A stretch of 64,000 bases of DNA from Durusdinium trenchii (Eukaryota > Sar > Dinophyceae > Suessiales > Symbiodiniaceae). Below are positions 1-10,008 of the stretch, one piece after another. A model generated the notes under the pieces. The model did not search any database, had not been told where the DNA came from, and worked only from the letters and a program-made list of their open reading frames with translations. The stretch covers positions 23,547-87,546 of the forward strand of contig CAXAMN010013736.1 of NCBI GenBank assembly GCA_963970005.1, read 5' to 3'. Each line of letters begins with the position of its first letter. Position 1 is the first letter of the stretch. The position numbers and the translations under genes are program-made.

Positions 1-288
1 GCGAACACGCCTCAAGGCGCAGCTCTGTTGATGCAGTTCTTGACGGGCCCAAGAGTTGCGGGGGTCTGGAATGTGGCGCCAGCTCGAGGGCTAGGGAGAT
101 CGACAACGGAGCCCTCCGCTGCGTTCAGGTTCTTGGCCTGACGGGCTAGGTCTTGGGGACCGCGCGCGCGTGTTTTCGGCAAACAAGGTTTATGCATTGA
201 CAGCGCAGGTGGCCGTTTTTCGCCAAGACAATGGGCGGTTCTTTGTCGTCGAAAAACTGGCCAGGAGAATTATTTTCTGATCGACTTT
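1..288. other. No recognisable feature
   Basis: I see no coding signature, repeat or RNA gene here. The stretch precedes a copia-like relic on the plus strand and could be part of it, but no motif supports that. Confidence 0.4.
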
Positions 289-651
289 TTGACCACACCA
301 ATCCAATCCATGAGATGCCTTTCGAATTTGTACTTTCAATGTCACGTTGCAAGTGCATATGGTAGTAAGAGGCTTGCGTTTAAGCATGAAGCGTTAACAG
401 GACAGCGCGTCCATGCACGATGGGGCAAGCAGATGTTAAACAATCGGGTAGTCTTTGCCACCCACGAAGAACGGGAATATCCTCCAGGCTTTTGCTCTGC
501 AATAGCTCAGGTGATTTTGCAGATCTGCCAGGAAAATGGACTCACGCTGCCACCTTCATCCATGGAGGTCGCAGCGCAAGAGCAACATCAGTTGGTGCAG
601 CAAGCCAAGGTCTTGTCGCACGCTTTCGTTCGCACTAATTGCCTTCTTTAG
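289..651 (+). pseudogene. Relic of copia-like pol: tail of methyltransferase-like region
   Basis: An open stretch of 120 codons. Its middle (VVFATHEEREYP, then a helical FCSAIAQVILQICQ) resembles the segment that follows the methyltransferase-like domain in dinoflagellate copia-like polyproteins, as I know that family. It lies upstream, same strand, of an RNase H tail ending at 1743, so the two are probably one element that lost integrase and reverse transcriptase. No catalytic motif is visible in this part and the start codon is arbitrary. A chance reading frame is the alternative. Confidence 0.4.
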
Positions 652-929
652 TGTCAGAATATGCTCAAGTGATCTCGGCGTGGCGTGCGCCGACTTGACA
701 GTGCCTTTCAGGCAGTACACCCAGATTGAAATTTTTGCTAAAGATGACAAGAAATCTTGACATCCAAATCCTTCCATTTGCACGACTCTTGCAGCGCCCT
801 TTGCTTAAAGGGGGTGGCTCTGGTGAACCCGATGTGTGGGGGGGTGCATTGGTCAGAAGATGAGAGTTCACGTCTGAGGCTTTAAACTGAGCCTGATGTG
901 TGTGTCGAACCAAGCCAGGAGCCTATGGA
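652..929. other. Spacer inside copia relic
   Basis: No motif could be read in any frame. The sequence joins the methyltransferase-like tail to the RNase H tail, where an intact element would carry integrase and reverse transcriptase, so most of the element has been deleted around here. Confidence 0.35.
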
Positions 930-1743
930 CGAGCCGATCGACCCAGAAGATGAGGAGGACAACCCTTTGGACTCCATTTTCTTGCAGAGGCGGTTTGTAG
1001 ACAAGCCAAGATGATGTCAACCGAAAGAAAACTGGAGATGTTGACCCCGAAGAGCTTGATCATGCTTTGCAAAGATTCGGAGGTGCCAGAGCGCATGGTA
1101 AAGCTTTGTGTTCTGTCAAAACAGACTGTGCCCCGGATGATGACTGGGAGCCAAGAGGGGCCTTACAACATGAAGCCTCTCGTTGTGTTGATGAAAGTGT
1201 TATGCAGACCTGGTCAAGGCTATCTTAGACTTGACCAGACGGCGCACTGTTTGGTCACGAGCGGATGTCATACTTGTCCAGCTCAAGGGGTTTCACCCTG
1301 CAAGGCTGTGTTGGCGACAAGCAAGGGGTCACGCGGGTGCAGACCACTGTTCAAACCAAGAAGACACAAAGTCTTCCAGTGGTATGCTGTTGGCGCTTGC
1401 TTGTTTACTGAAGCACTTCCGGCGCAAGAGCTGTTGAGACCTTGTTTAAGAGAGAAGCCGAGCTAGTTTCTTACCAAGACAACAACCAAGGCAACCGGGC
1501 TGTGATTCAAATCACTACAGCAGGATATAGCCCGAAACTTCGTCGCGCGAACAAGACCTTTCGCGTAGACCTAGGTCCTAGTTCAAAGAGTGTGAACTTG
1601 CCAAACTTTTGTGCATCAAGACTGCATTGCAGCGCGCTGACCTGTTCACCAAGGCACTGCCTGTTGCAAAGTGGATGGAAGCTCTGAAACAGATGAACAT
1701 CCATATCGGCCGAAAGCAAGGCGCCCAGAACGAATCTTCCTGA
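930..1743 (+). pseudogene. Copia-like RNase H tail, frameshifted
   Basis: This is the C-terminal part of a Ty1/copia RNase H domain. Around 1365-1385 a frame reads TKSSSGMLLAL, the KSTSG-type motif. From about 1450 another frame reads EAELVSYQDN followed by AVIQITTAGYSPKLRRANKT, the conserved copia tail. A third frame holds ADLFTKALP at 1636-1662 and runs to a TGA at 1741-1743 after KQMNIHIGRKQ. Moving between three frames within 400 bases shows several indels, so this is a dead copy. An acidic linker (EDEEDNP) around 940-965 precedes it. The order of motifs and the stop position fit the end of a pol gene well. Confidence 0.8.
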
Positions 1744-2560
1744 GGTTGCCTTTCGGCCACCATGCCTTTGAAACAATGCAGGTGTTCGACACCGAAAGGG
1801 GGAGAAGATTCCCAGGTTTCACCAACCTTCCCCTATGCCTCTAAAGAGGAAGCTAGAAATTGCCGCCGTCCAGAGGCCCCGAGGGTTCAAAACCCAAAAT
1901 CGAGTTTTACATCCTTGCCCTTGCCGTCACTGTGTTCATTTTGCTGACATGAGCGAACTGGCAACTTTGGCTCAAACGTGTTAAAAAAGGGCGCTTGCCT
2001 GCAGGTGGTCTTAGAGCGGGCTGGAACCAATTTCGTTTGCTGACCTCGATAAAGTTGAGGCAGGGCTACTTAGCAAGTGCGGCAGAAAACGGTGCGAGGC
2101 ATATACAGGTACATTTTTTTAAGCACAGTGTGGATTTGCCAGATCCTTGAGCTGCAGCTTGCATTCTAGAACTTGGGCTTGCATGGGGTGAGGCGGCTTG
2201 TTGGTTTGTCAATGGCTTTGGGACTGATGAACTCAAAAAGTGCAAAGTGTCATGTTCAACACAGTGGCGACTTGTCTTTTGAGGTGCTGCTCTTGGCCAG
2301 CACCATCTACTTTGTATTGCAAGGAGCGTGTCCTGGATTGCAAGCGCTTGCCATGTGAGAGAGTCCCCCACTGTGGCGCCCAGCAACAGATGGCCCCAGT
2401 GGATCTCTCACGGAAAGCGCGTGGCCACTGAATCAAGGCAAAGAAGGTTAGGACAAACGCAAAATAGATTTAACTCTGACAGGAAAAATAACGCAGAAAC
2501 AAGACGAAGGAACACCTGGACAACCACGGACCTACAAACCTGCGACAGAAAAAGAACCAG
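1744..2560. other. No recognisable feature
   Basis: Only short open stretches without motifs are present. The start may hold the 3' untranslated part of the copia relic, but I cannot find a terminal repeat. Confidence 0.35.
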
Positions 2561-2572
2561 GAAACAAAAACA

Positions 2573-3019
2573 TTGGGACTATCCAGGAAAAAACTGTTTA
2601 ACGTAGTCGAAGAACACGTCGTGAATCAAGTAGGTACCATAGCAGGTGCCCAATGCAAATGCCACCCGAACTCATGCGAGTTCAAACTTCTCCACTCGAC
2701 TCCAGGATCAGATGACAAGTCTGCGGCTTTTTCCAATGTTGCTGAGTTCAGGGTTCGACAGCTCAGTGTGCAGGTGTGCACGGAAGACAATGACCTGTGT
2801 TCTTTTGAACGTTGGTTCTTTGTTGAGGACATCGCCAATCGTGTGAACGGTACTTGGACGTGCGTGGTAACGGTAACTGCCATCATTGTTCAGTTTGAGG
2901 ATGAGAGACACTCAGTTTTCGGGTCAACTCAGGATGAGAAGAAACTCACCGGCAGAAGAGAGCTTTGGCAAATCAATCACTTGCACGTGCACAACATGCA
3001 TATTTCCAAGAAAGCTTGA
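2573..3019 (+). CDS. Possible hypothetical ORF (148 codons)
   Basis: This is the longest open stretch in the first 6 kb. The translation has a fairly natural composition, with short alternating hydrophobic runs such as TWTCVVTVTAIIVQF, and several cysteines (CKCHPNSC). I do not recognise a family. The start codon is arbitrary and there are no supporting neighbours. It could be an exon of an unknown gene, a decayed element or a chance reading frame. Confidence 0.2.
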   Translation: MGLSRKKLFNVVEEHVVNQVGTIAGAQCKCHPNSCEFKLLHSTPGSDDKSAAFSNVAEFRVRQLSVQVCTEDNDLCSFERWFFVEDIANRVNGTWTCVVTVTAIIVQFEDERHSVFGSTQDEKKLTGRRELWQINHLHVHNMHISKKA

Positions 3020-3590
3020 GGAAAAGTATTCATTGGAACAAATTTAGTTGGCACGACCCGTATCTCACTCATCACCTGCCTACATACCTGATGACTTAGC
3101 GGTCTCTCTCAGCAGCTCATTTTTGACCGCACCCAACAAGCATGTGGTCAACTCACCATAATGTTGAGTTTGTTCCTGTACGTGATCAGCCCGGACAAAG
3201 GGAACACAAGTGCACCAGCAAAATTTAATGCTAAGTAAACCAAGAGTAACTGGGATTATGTGGGCTTTTCCGATGTGGCACTAAGTATTTTCCCTGCCAG
3301 ATCTGCTGGATGTTTCGGGATTCTACAATTGTTTTGCATATTCTTGAGAATGTCGGGCAAGGCTTGACACGGCTGTGGGAAAGCAATCCTTCCTTCCCTC
3401 TGGGTACCACCACCTTTGGCTTCAATTCTACTTACTCCTTCCTTATTGAAGATTTGAAGCGTGAGCTGTGAATATCATCGACTTAGCTAGCTCAAGGCCG
3501 ATGTCTGAGTCAGGGACGCCCACTCAAGAAAGACTACCAAGTCCTATCGTATTGTAGTATGAGCAGGAGGAACTAGGACCTAGGAACCTT
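3020..3590. other. No recognisable feature
   Basis: No motif, repeat or long open frame could be supported in this stretch. Confidence 0.35.
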
Positions 3591-3593
3591 AAG

Positions 3594-3742
3594 TTTCCCT
3601 AAAAATCTAGGAACCAAATCATCAGCACGAGCGCTTCTTCAAGGAAGCTTCCCCCGCCGCCTGACAGGGCGGCGGGTAGTTTCCTTGGAGAAGCGCGAGC
3701 TATCCTGCGTCCTGTCGGTAACTACTTAAGCTACTAGCTACC
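3594..3742 (+). repeat. Dispersed repeat with a long internal hairpin
   Basis: The sequence contains an inverted repeat. GCGCTTCTTCAAGGAA at 3631-3646 pairs with TTCCTTGGAGAAGCGC at 3681-3696 (15 of 16), and GC-rich inner arms (CCCGCCGCC/GGCGGCGGG) form an uninterrupted second stem. The flanks (AACCAAATCAT, AGCTATCCTGCG, AGCTACTAGCTA-type) recur in reverse orientation at 60829-60934, where the GC-rich hairpin is absent. This indicates a small dispersed, non-coding repeat family, perhaps a MITE or an introner-like unit. Confidence 0.65.
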
Positions 3743-3750
3743 TACCCACC

Positions 3751-6150
3751 TCCACTCGCGGCCCACCCCCCCCCGGGCTTAAAAGAAAACAGTATGGTGC
3801 TAGATTCGAGTTTGTCTGAAGACTAGCCACAGTTTGTAGAAGGCGCACTCGAGCACTGATTTTGTGTGGGCAACCGGTAAGGAATCACATGCAGGTTGGG
3901 GGCAATGGAGTACAGCATTTTAGGATACTGCGGGTGCATCCGCGTGGCCAGTCCTACTCTGCCACAGCTTATTTGATTCACTGTAGGTCAGTCTCTAGCT
4001 GTCTAACCACTGCTACAATTGACAAGTGCTTTGCTATGCATAAGAGCAACGCTCGGCATGTGCTGCTTGACGCTGCAAGCCATATCCCTCAGGATGCATT
4101 GGCAGCTTCTATGCTGGCTGGATTTTCGTCCTCTCCCACTTTTGCTGAGGAGTTTGCAATTTGGCTTGAATGGCAGAGCTTGGTGAAGCCTTCTCCATTC
4201 AGCAGCTCTTTGTTGCCATTGTTGCCAGGAGTCAAAGCCACCGCCTCGGGGCTGGCAGATGAAGCTACCTGAGGTGGGGAATCTTTGTGAGCACATTTCA
4301 ACGTTGAAGCCAAAGAAAGAGGAACAAGGTCGCAATGTGATATTGCCTCGACCCATATAGTCGTAAGCATGATTTTTGAGTGGAGTGTGCTGGGATAGAT
4401 TTGCACCCCCAAAATCATAGGATACAGTTTACCAAGCCTTTCTTTTTGCAATTTTCTGGTCATCATTTCTTTACAAGATGGCCCCCTTTGCCAGCTTTAT
4501 GGATGGTTTCTTTCTTTACTCAACTCAATATTTTGTGCATACAAATATAGTGATTACCCGGGAGGCCCCTCATGCGCGGCGCCAAACTCATTCGCTTGTG
4601 CCACAGTAGACGCGTGGAGAGGCATGAGGACAGTTCTTTTTTGTGTAACACCCCGTATGTAAGATTAAAGCACGACCAGCAAGGCAACACTTCACCAGGT
4701 CGCTTTCACAAGGCCCAAAGTCATCTTCGTGACAATGACATGCAATGACAATGAACCTCACCACAACCTTTACACACCACCTGACATGCCAAAGCAATCT
4801 CATTCACCAAGAATAGCCAACTCTTCGGGTTGCAAGCGAGTTGTCAACATCTTTTGTAACAGGATGCAACATCTTGTATATAGGCTGCAATAGTGAGTTT
4901 TAGGCAAATGCTGGGAACACTAGCGGAACCACACAGCTGTCTCCAGACTCTTTGCCAGAGTCAGCGAGAGCTTGGCAAGACCCCTCCCCAGAGTTCTTTG
5001 CAGCAGCCTACAGCTTGGACGCCGGCCATCATTTTCACTATATTGTCATTGATATCAGATATCACATGATAGCACTATATTGTCATCCATAGGGATGTAT
5101 TGCCGAATGACCATGCCGCAGGGGTATGTGGGAGGTCTCACAACACCATTTCGGCCATTTCTGTTACCACAAGAGCGGTCAGCAAGAGCATTGTGATAAA
5201 CGCCCGCGAACTTTCTGGTGTTGGGCAAGGAGCCCACAAAGTCCCATTGCCAGAGCGTTGGTGATAAGCGAGATACATTTCCCTAAATATTTGAGAGTTT
5301 GTAGACTTCGTGAGACCCTTTGTGAGACTCTGGGTTCCCTATCACGTTTCCCTCACATTTTGTTTGCCCAGCCCATTTGCACCTCCACAGCTCCACACTG
5401 TTCGTGTTCGGACCAGGTCTCTTCATGCCCTGGATAAGCATTGGGGTGAGTTTGTAGACAATGCAACTGAGTTGGTGTCCTTGCTGCGATGCAAAGATTC
5501 GCCCACAGCAAACATAGCAAAAGTGTTTTCTCAAGCTCATCTACTCTAGTGCACGATCCCAAGCAGGAAATTTTCAAGATTGAAACTCGGCTGATGTGCA
5601 ATTGCCATCTATGGGAAAGGCTCCTTTCAGATGCCAGATGCAACATGCCTTCAGACCTCATTTTGTTTGTTCGCTTGTTGGTTTGCTCTTTGGAATCTTG
5701 CTTTCAACTGGATAATGTTGAATTGCCTCTCCCCAGTGCATATCGTGTCTGAAACTGTTGAGTGTCAGACTAGGCTTGATGGCTTGAGTACAGTTGATAG
5801 CGGGTTATTAAATTTGTTTCCCATTTTGGATAAAGAGGTATAGCCGATTAGCCAGCTCATTGTGCACATGTTTGGCTGTCTCTTTTCTGCAATCAATGCA
5901 ATTCGAAGTGTTGCCGTTGCCTCAAGCAGAGCGGTGTCAGAATCAGAAGCGATTTTTTCACCTGCGGGTGCCTTTTACCCCACACGTGCTTCATGGTAAT
6001 CATTCGTTTGCGTCAGGGCTGGGAAATCTACAAGCAATTCGGTGTACCTGGTGGTGATGAGATGAGGACCAAGGAGTGAATGGAAATGTGTGTGGCTCAG
6101 CATGCCAACTCTGAGAGATTTCTGCTGCAGGAGTTGCTTCTGGCAGGTGA
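3751..6150. other. Unassigned region
   Basis: Several open stretches of about 100-136 codons occur, for example plus 3862-4272, whose second half reads like helical protein (AASMLAGFSSSPTFAEEFAIW). None shows a family motif, so I do not call genes. No RNA gene or mobile-element hallmark was seen. Confidence 0.3.
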
Positions 6151-6164
6151 TTCAAAGGCGCTTT

Positions 6165-6385
6165 CCATACATATATATATATATACTGTACAGTAGAACT
6201 TTTCCACTGTGAAACCATGTCCGACGTAAAATGAACAGTGTGAAATTATGCATTTGTGGAATGTGGACGCACACACACATATATATATATATAGATAGAT
6301 AGATCATATAGATTTACACATTAAAGACATACATACAGAAATAACTAACTAAATACATAAATAAATATATATATATATATAGATA
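6165..6385. repeat. AT-rich microsatellites
   Basis: Runs of (TA)n occur near 6168-6186, 6279-6293 and 6365-6381, with GATA repeats at about 6293-6305. They form a low-complexity patch with no coding content. Confidence 0.85.
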
Positions 6386-6481
6386 CACTGTGAAATTAAA
6401 TTGGTAGCGGGCCCTGACCAAGACAGGGACACCTTTCTTAGGAAGCCCTGCTTCTGGATCAAATGGATATCCACCGATGAC

Positions 6482-6622
6482 CCTGTCAAAGGAAAAGAAC
6501 TATATCTATATATATTTGATGTGGGTGCGGTAGCACCTTAGCCCAACAAAAGAGCCTACCGGAAACTCCAGCGCTGCTGCCACACCGATGGTTCGTAACA
6601 GAGCCGGACATGACATGTTTCA
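6482..6622 (+). repeat. Dispersed direct repeat, copy A
   Basis: Shares ordered blocks with 8223-8423 on the same strand: CCTGTCAAAG, GATGTGGG, AAACTCCAGCGCTGCTGCC and GACATGACATGTTTCACA-type. Copy A has a (TA)n insert after the first block. No coding signature is visible. Confidence 0.65.
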
Positions 6623-7830
6623 CACTGCCCGAAATGTAAACAACATGAAATCAACTGGAAGACGGTCGAACTTCTGGCAACCATTTCAGTGCTTGCTTGC
6701 GAGGGGCATTGTACCGAAGAACGGCTTCGTCAAGGATTTGGTTGCATTTTGGAGCGTCGTTCGAAGGAGACTGCTGTCCACTACCTTGGCCAGAGGGTCA
6801 GCCAACATCAGTGCGGTAGGCAACCACCTGAAGCGGACATGTTCTGCACAACGTCTTCCTGATCAGCGGCCTTTGCAAGGTCGCACGAAATTCTTCACAG
6901 GTTGGAATGGCTGTTCGAGTGAGGTCAAAAAGAGGTTTGCAATTAGGTCAGACATTATTCTAATTAATTCTTGTTTCTACTAGCTTCTTGTTACTACTAG
7001 TAAGGCACTTGTTACTAGTAGCTTTTTTGACACTACCCCAAAAAAGTCGAGCCAAGCCGACACTCCGGCTCATTGAAAAGGCTTCGATCTGACTAGTGAG
7101 TCGTGAAATCTTCGTTTCAAAAGAAACATGTGAGGACCTTGGCAGTTCCGATCTAAGCTTGTGGAGGTTGCATAAATGTGACCCTGAAACTGAAAGAGTT
7201 CAATTTCTTAGGACTAGCAAAAGATGCATCACCAAATGAATTGTAGCTCAAATCTTTGAGGGAATGGCTCTGTACCACATCTTAGTATCACTATGTCCTT
7301 GGGCTGCAATATCGCTGCAACTGCTTGGCAGGGACAATTGGCATTAGGCTTCGCCAAGTCTTGATACTATGTCGGGTCGAGTATGCGTGACTGCATATTG
7401 CAGGCTGCCGATCAGACCTCGTAGTTTCGAGAGTTCAGTGTCAGTCACGTTTCACTGAGGCTGTTCCCGATGATGCTTTCCAACCTCGATTGCCAGAATG
7501 CTGTGAACATACTTCTCCTGCAAAACGGAAATGGGTCCATCTGGATACTGCTCAAGATCACTGCCTGTGAATTTAAACTTGCGTTCCTTAAACTGTGCGT
7601 TTCTCAAGGTCTTTGGTTTTCTTCTGACAAATCTGGTCGCCACCTTTTCCATCCTCAGCATGAGACCCAAACCCCATGTAGAACAAAGTGGCTTTCAGTT
7701 TCTGATGTCAAACAGTGAACACAAGGCTCTAGAGGATGCGTCGCGAAACCTAACTGGTGAAGATGCTTTGCGCCCGTCACACTGCTAGTGGCCTCTTCCG
7801 GAATTGGGATCTGAGGCATCGACTGATGGA
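6623..7830. other. Unassigned region
   Basis: No gene could be supported. A short run of related CTAGTAGTAACA-like words lies at about 6975-7025, possibly a small degenerate repeat. Nothing else stands out. Confidence 0.3.
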
Positions 7831-7834
7831 GGCG

Positions 7835-8050
7835 TGGCGTGGCTAAGTCAACTCAACGTCAACTCGACGTCAAAGAAGCAAACGCCCTGCAATGTTCAAT
7901 GTCAACTCGCCACGATCACGCTCAATGTCACAAGGTCAACTGGCAACCGCAATGCTCAATGCTCAACGTCTCAAGGTCAGCTCACAACACCAAGCAACTA
8001 CTCCAATGCTCAATATAGCAATGTCAGCACAGTCAACAAAACGCAGGCTC
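7835..8050 (+). repeat. Degenerate CTCAATGTCAAC-type repeat
   Basis: The words TCAACTCAACGTCAACTC, CAATGCTCAATG and AATGTCAACTCG recur at irregular 10-25 base spacing. Apparent open frames across this stretch are produced by the repeat and are not called as genes. Confidence 0.6.
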
Positions 8051-8222
8051 AACACTGTATGCCAGATGAACACGCTGCACGTCGTTTCTGGAGATTGAAA
8101 GTCATGCAAGCTTCAAAGCACGTTCGGCAACGTGCGTTCGCAAACAAGCTCACCACCCCGAGGTGAAGTGCAATAGAACCCTGGACCCCACTCTTGAGAG
8201 CACCTGGCTCCGCTACCAACCA

Positions 8223-8423
8223 CCTGTCAAAGAAAAGAGTTGTATCCGATGTGGGCGCTTTTGGCACCGTAAAGTAAGGAGCCTCCCGTAAACTCCAGCG
8301 CTGCTGCCCCATGGATTGTTCCTCCAAAACAACAGGCTCCCATCGAGCGTCTATTGCGCCGGATGCGGTGACCCTCCGGGAGTGTTCTGTGATCATGACG
8401 AGCTGGGCATGACATGTTTCACA
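8223..8423 (+). repeat. Dispersed direct repeat, copy B
   Basis: Second copy of the repeat at 6482-6622. The block AAACTCCAGCGCTGCTGCC is identical in both. It carries about 60 extra bases before the final GACATGTTTCACA block. Confidence 0.65.
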
Positions 8424-8429
8424 ACACAA

Positions 8430-9904
8430 TGATATACACATACATGCTCACGGTGTCAAGACCTTGTTTGAGGTAAGGAGAAGAAACAAGCGCTTGCAAT
8501 TGTGAATGTTCGGTGGCTTCCGAACTGTGTGATCCATGATCCAATGTCACATTATTCTCGTTTGTTGGTGCTGATGAGGGCACAGAAGTGAAAGTCCTTC
8601 GTATTCCTCTTCAGACAACTCCGAATCTTGTTTGCGGATGGACACAGTTTGCAAGTTTGTTGAGAAAACACAAAGGAACAGCCAACATGATTTCTTACAC
8701 TGCACCAAGTAAACCACGTGGAGTTATGAAACAAACTTGACCTGATGTGAAGGGCCGTCTCTTGCTTAGGCAAGATCCCGATGGCACTGCGGCCTTGACC
8801 TTGATCGAGTACTTTCAGATACCATTTCCGAGGCCTCTTATTGATGCAGTCCGCTAGTCCTTCAGTACTTTCATTTTTGCACTCGTGCATAGTGGCAGAC
8901 CCACGGCCCACCGCCTTGCTTATTCAGCCTGCAAACTAAACATTTGCCGCGTTGTGTTCCCCGCAGCAGGGTCACGAGAAAGACAGTTGTAGACGTCAAC
9001 GCCTCAGAAAAGTTCTCGACAGAGACGGAACTCAGAGTGACTTGCAGATTGCCCCTTCTCAACTACAGCGAGGTGAGACAAGAAAAACACTCTGTACTCC
9101 GTTTACATCTTATTTGATGTTATTTGCAAAAAAGGGCAGTTTCCCAACGAGACAGGTTGGCTTGTGCATCCAGATATATGATGGTCAGGTTGGGCTACGG
9201 TATCTCAAAGTCTTACTCCACTCCAATCTTGTGAGTTTAGCATTCTGCTGTCTTGTGAGCCGTTCTCTGAGTCTCTGAGCAAAGCCTTTGCCCGGCAAAA
9301 AGCAACCTATGCTTTTGAACTGGAAGGCTGGTCGTTTGGTAAGCTGCTAAGCTTCCTGTTACATCTGAATCAGAGTGTAGGCCATGAAACAAGCACGCCA
9401 GCTGCGTGAAGTTGTAGACCTCCTTTCAAAGTCGCTGAACCTGTTCTTACCTGACTTTTTGGTACAATACTCTTGGTTGATCGCCTTGGACAGGTGATGG
9501 CGAAGACAGGGTGCGGCGGGGTTGCTTCTCACGGCCCTCCTAAAACAATGGACTGTTTGTGTGTGTGTGTAACCCTTGGAATCACAGGGATCCTTTCGGA
9601 TTGTTTTGTTTCGTTTTTGCTTCGGATTTTACAGCAGGGGGGCTGGTTGTTCATGCAAGTACCAGCCCAACGAAGAGGCTTGCATTGAACACTGATATCG
9701 GTGGGGACGCTCACCGACGTACCCGCATTTTTCCTTTTCCGGATGGCATGAGGCTAAGCCCAGAACCTCACTCGGCAGACAAGTACGACCGTCGTCACCC
9801 TGTCGCTTCGTCGTCGATTTGAGACTTTGGCCTCCGTTCCTCTTGAAGACCCCCAGGCTCTTTAGGGCTTTCCTGGATCTTTCAGGATTTGGGTTTCTTA
9901 GGCT
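8430..9904. other. Unassigned region
   Basis: No motif-bearing frame and no clear repeat could be supported. A short (TG)n run lies near 9558-9570. Confidence 0.3.
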
Positions 9905-10008
9905 GGCGTGTGGCACCGCTGTCAAGTCAGTACGCATATCCATAAGTGTGTNNNNNNNNNNGGCGTGTGGCACCGCTGTCAAGTCAGTACGCATATCCAT
10001 AAGTGTGT
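9905..10008. other. Assembly gap (10 N) with identical flanks
   Basis: Ten Ns at 9952-9961 are flanked by two identical 47-base blocks, 9905-9951 and 9962-10008, both beginning GGCGTGTGGCACCGCTGTC. Contig ends that failed to merge would give this pattern, so the duplication is probably an artefact. Confidence 0.9.

Noticed and set aside
1955..1985. ACTTTGGCTCAAAC as a possible spliced-leader relic
   Set aside because: The match to the leader is short, breaks off before the final AAG context and sits at no element or gene boundary.
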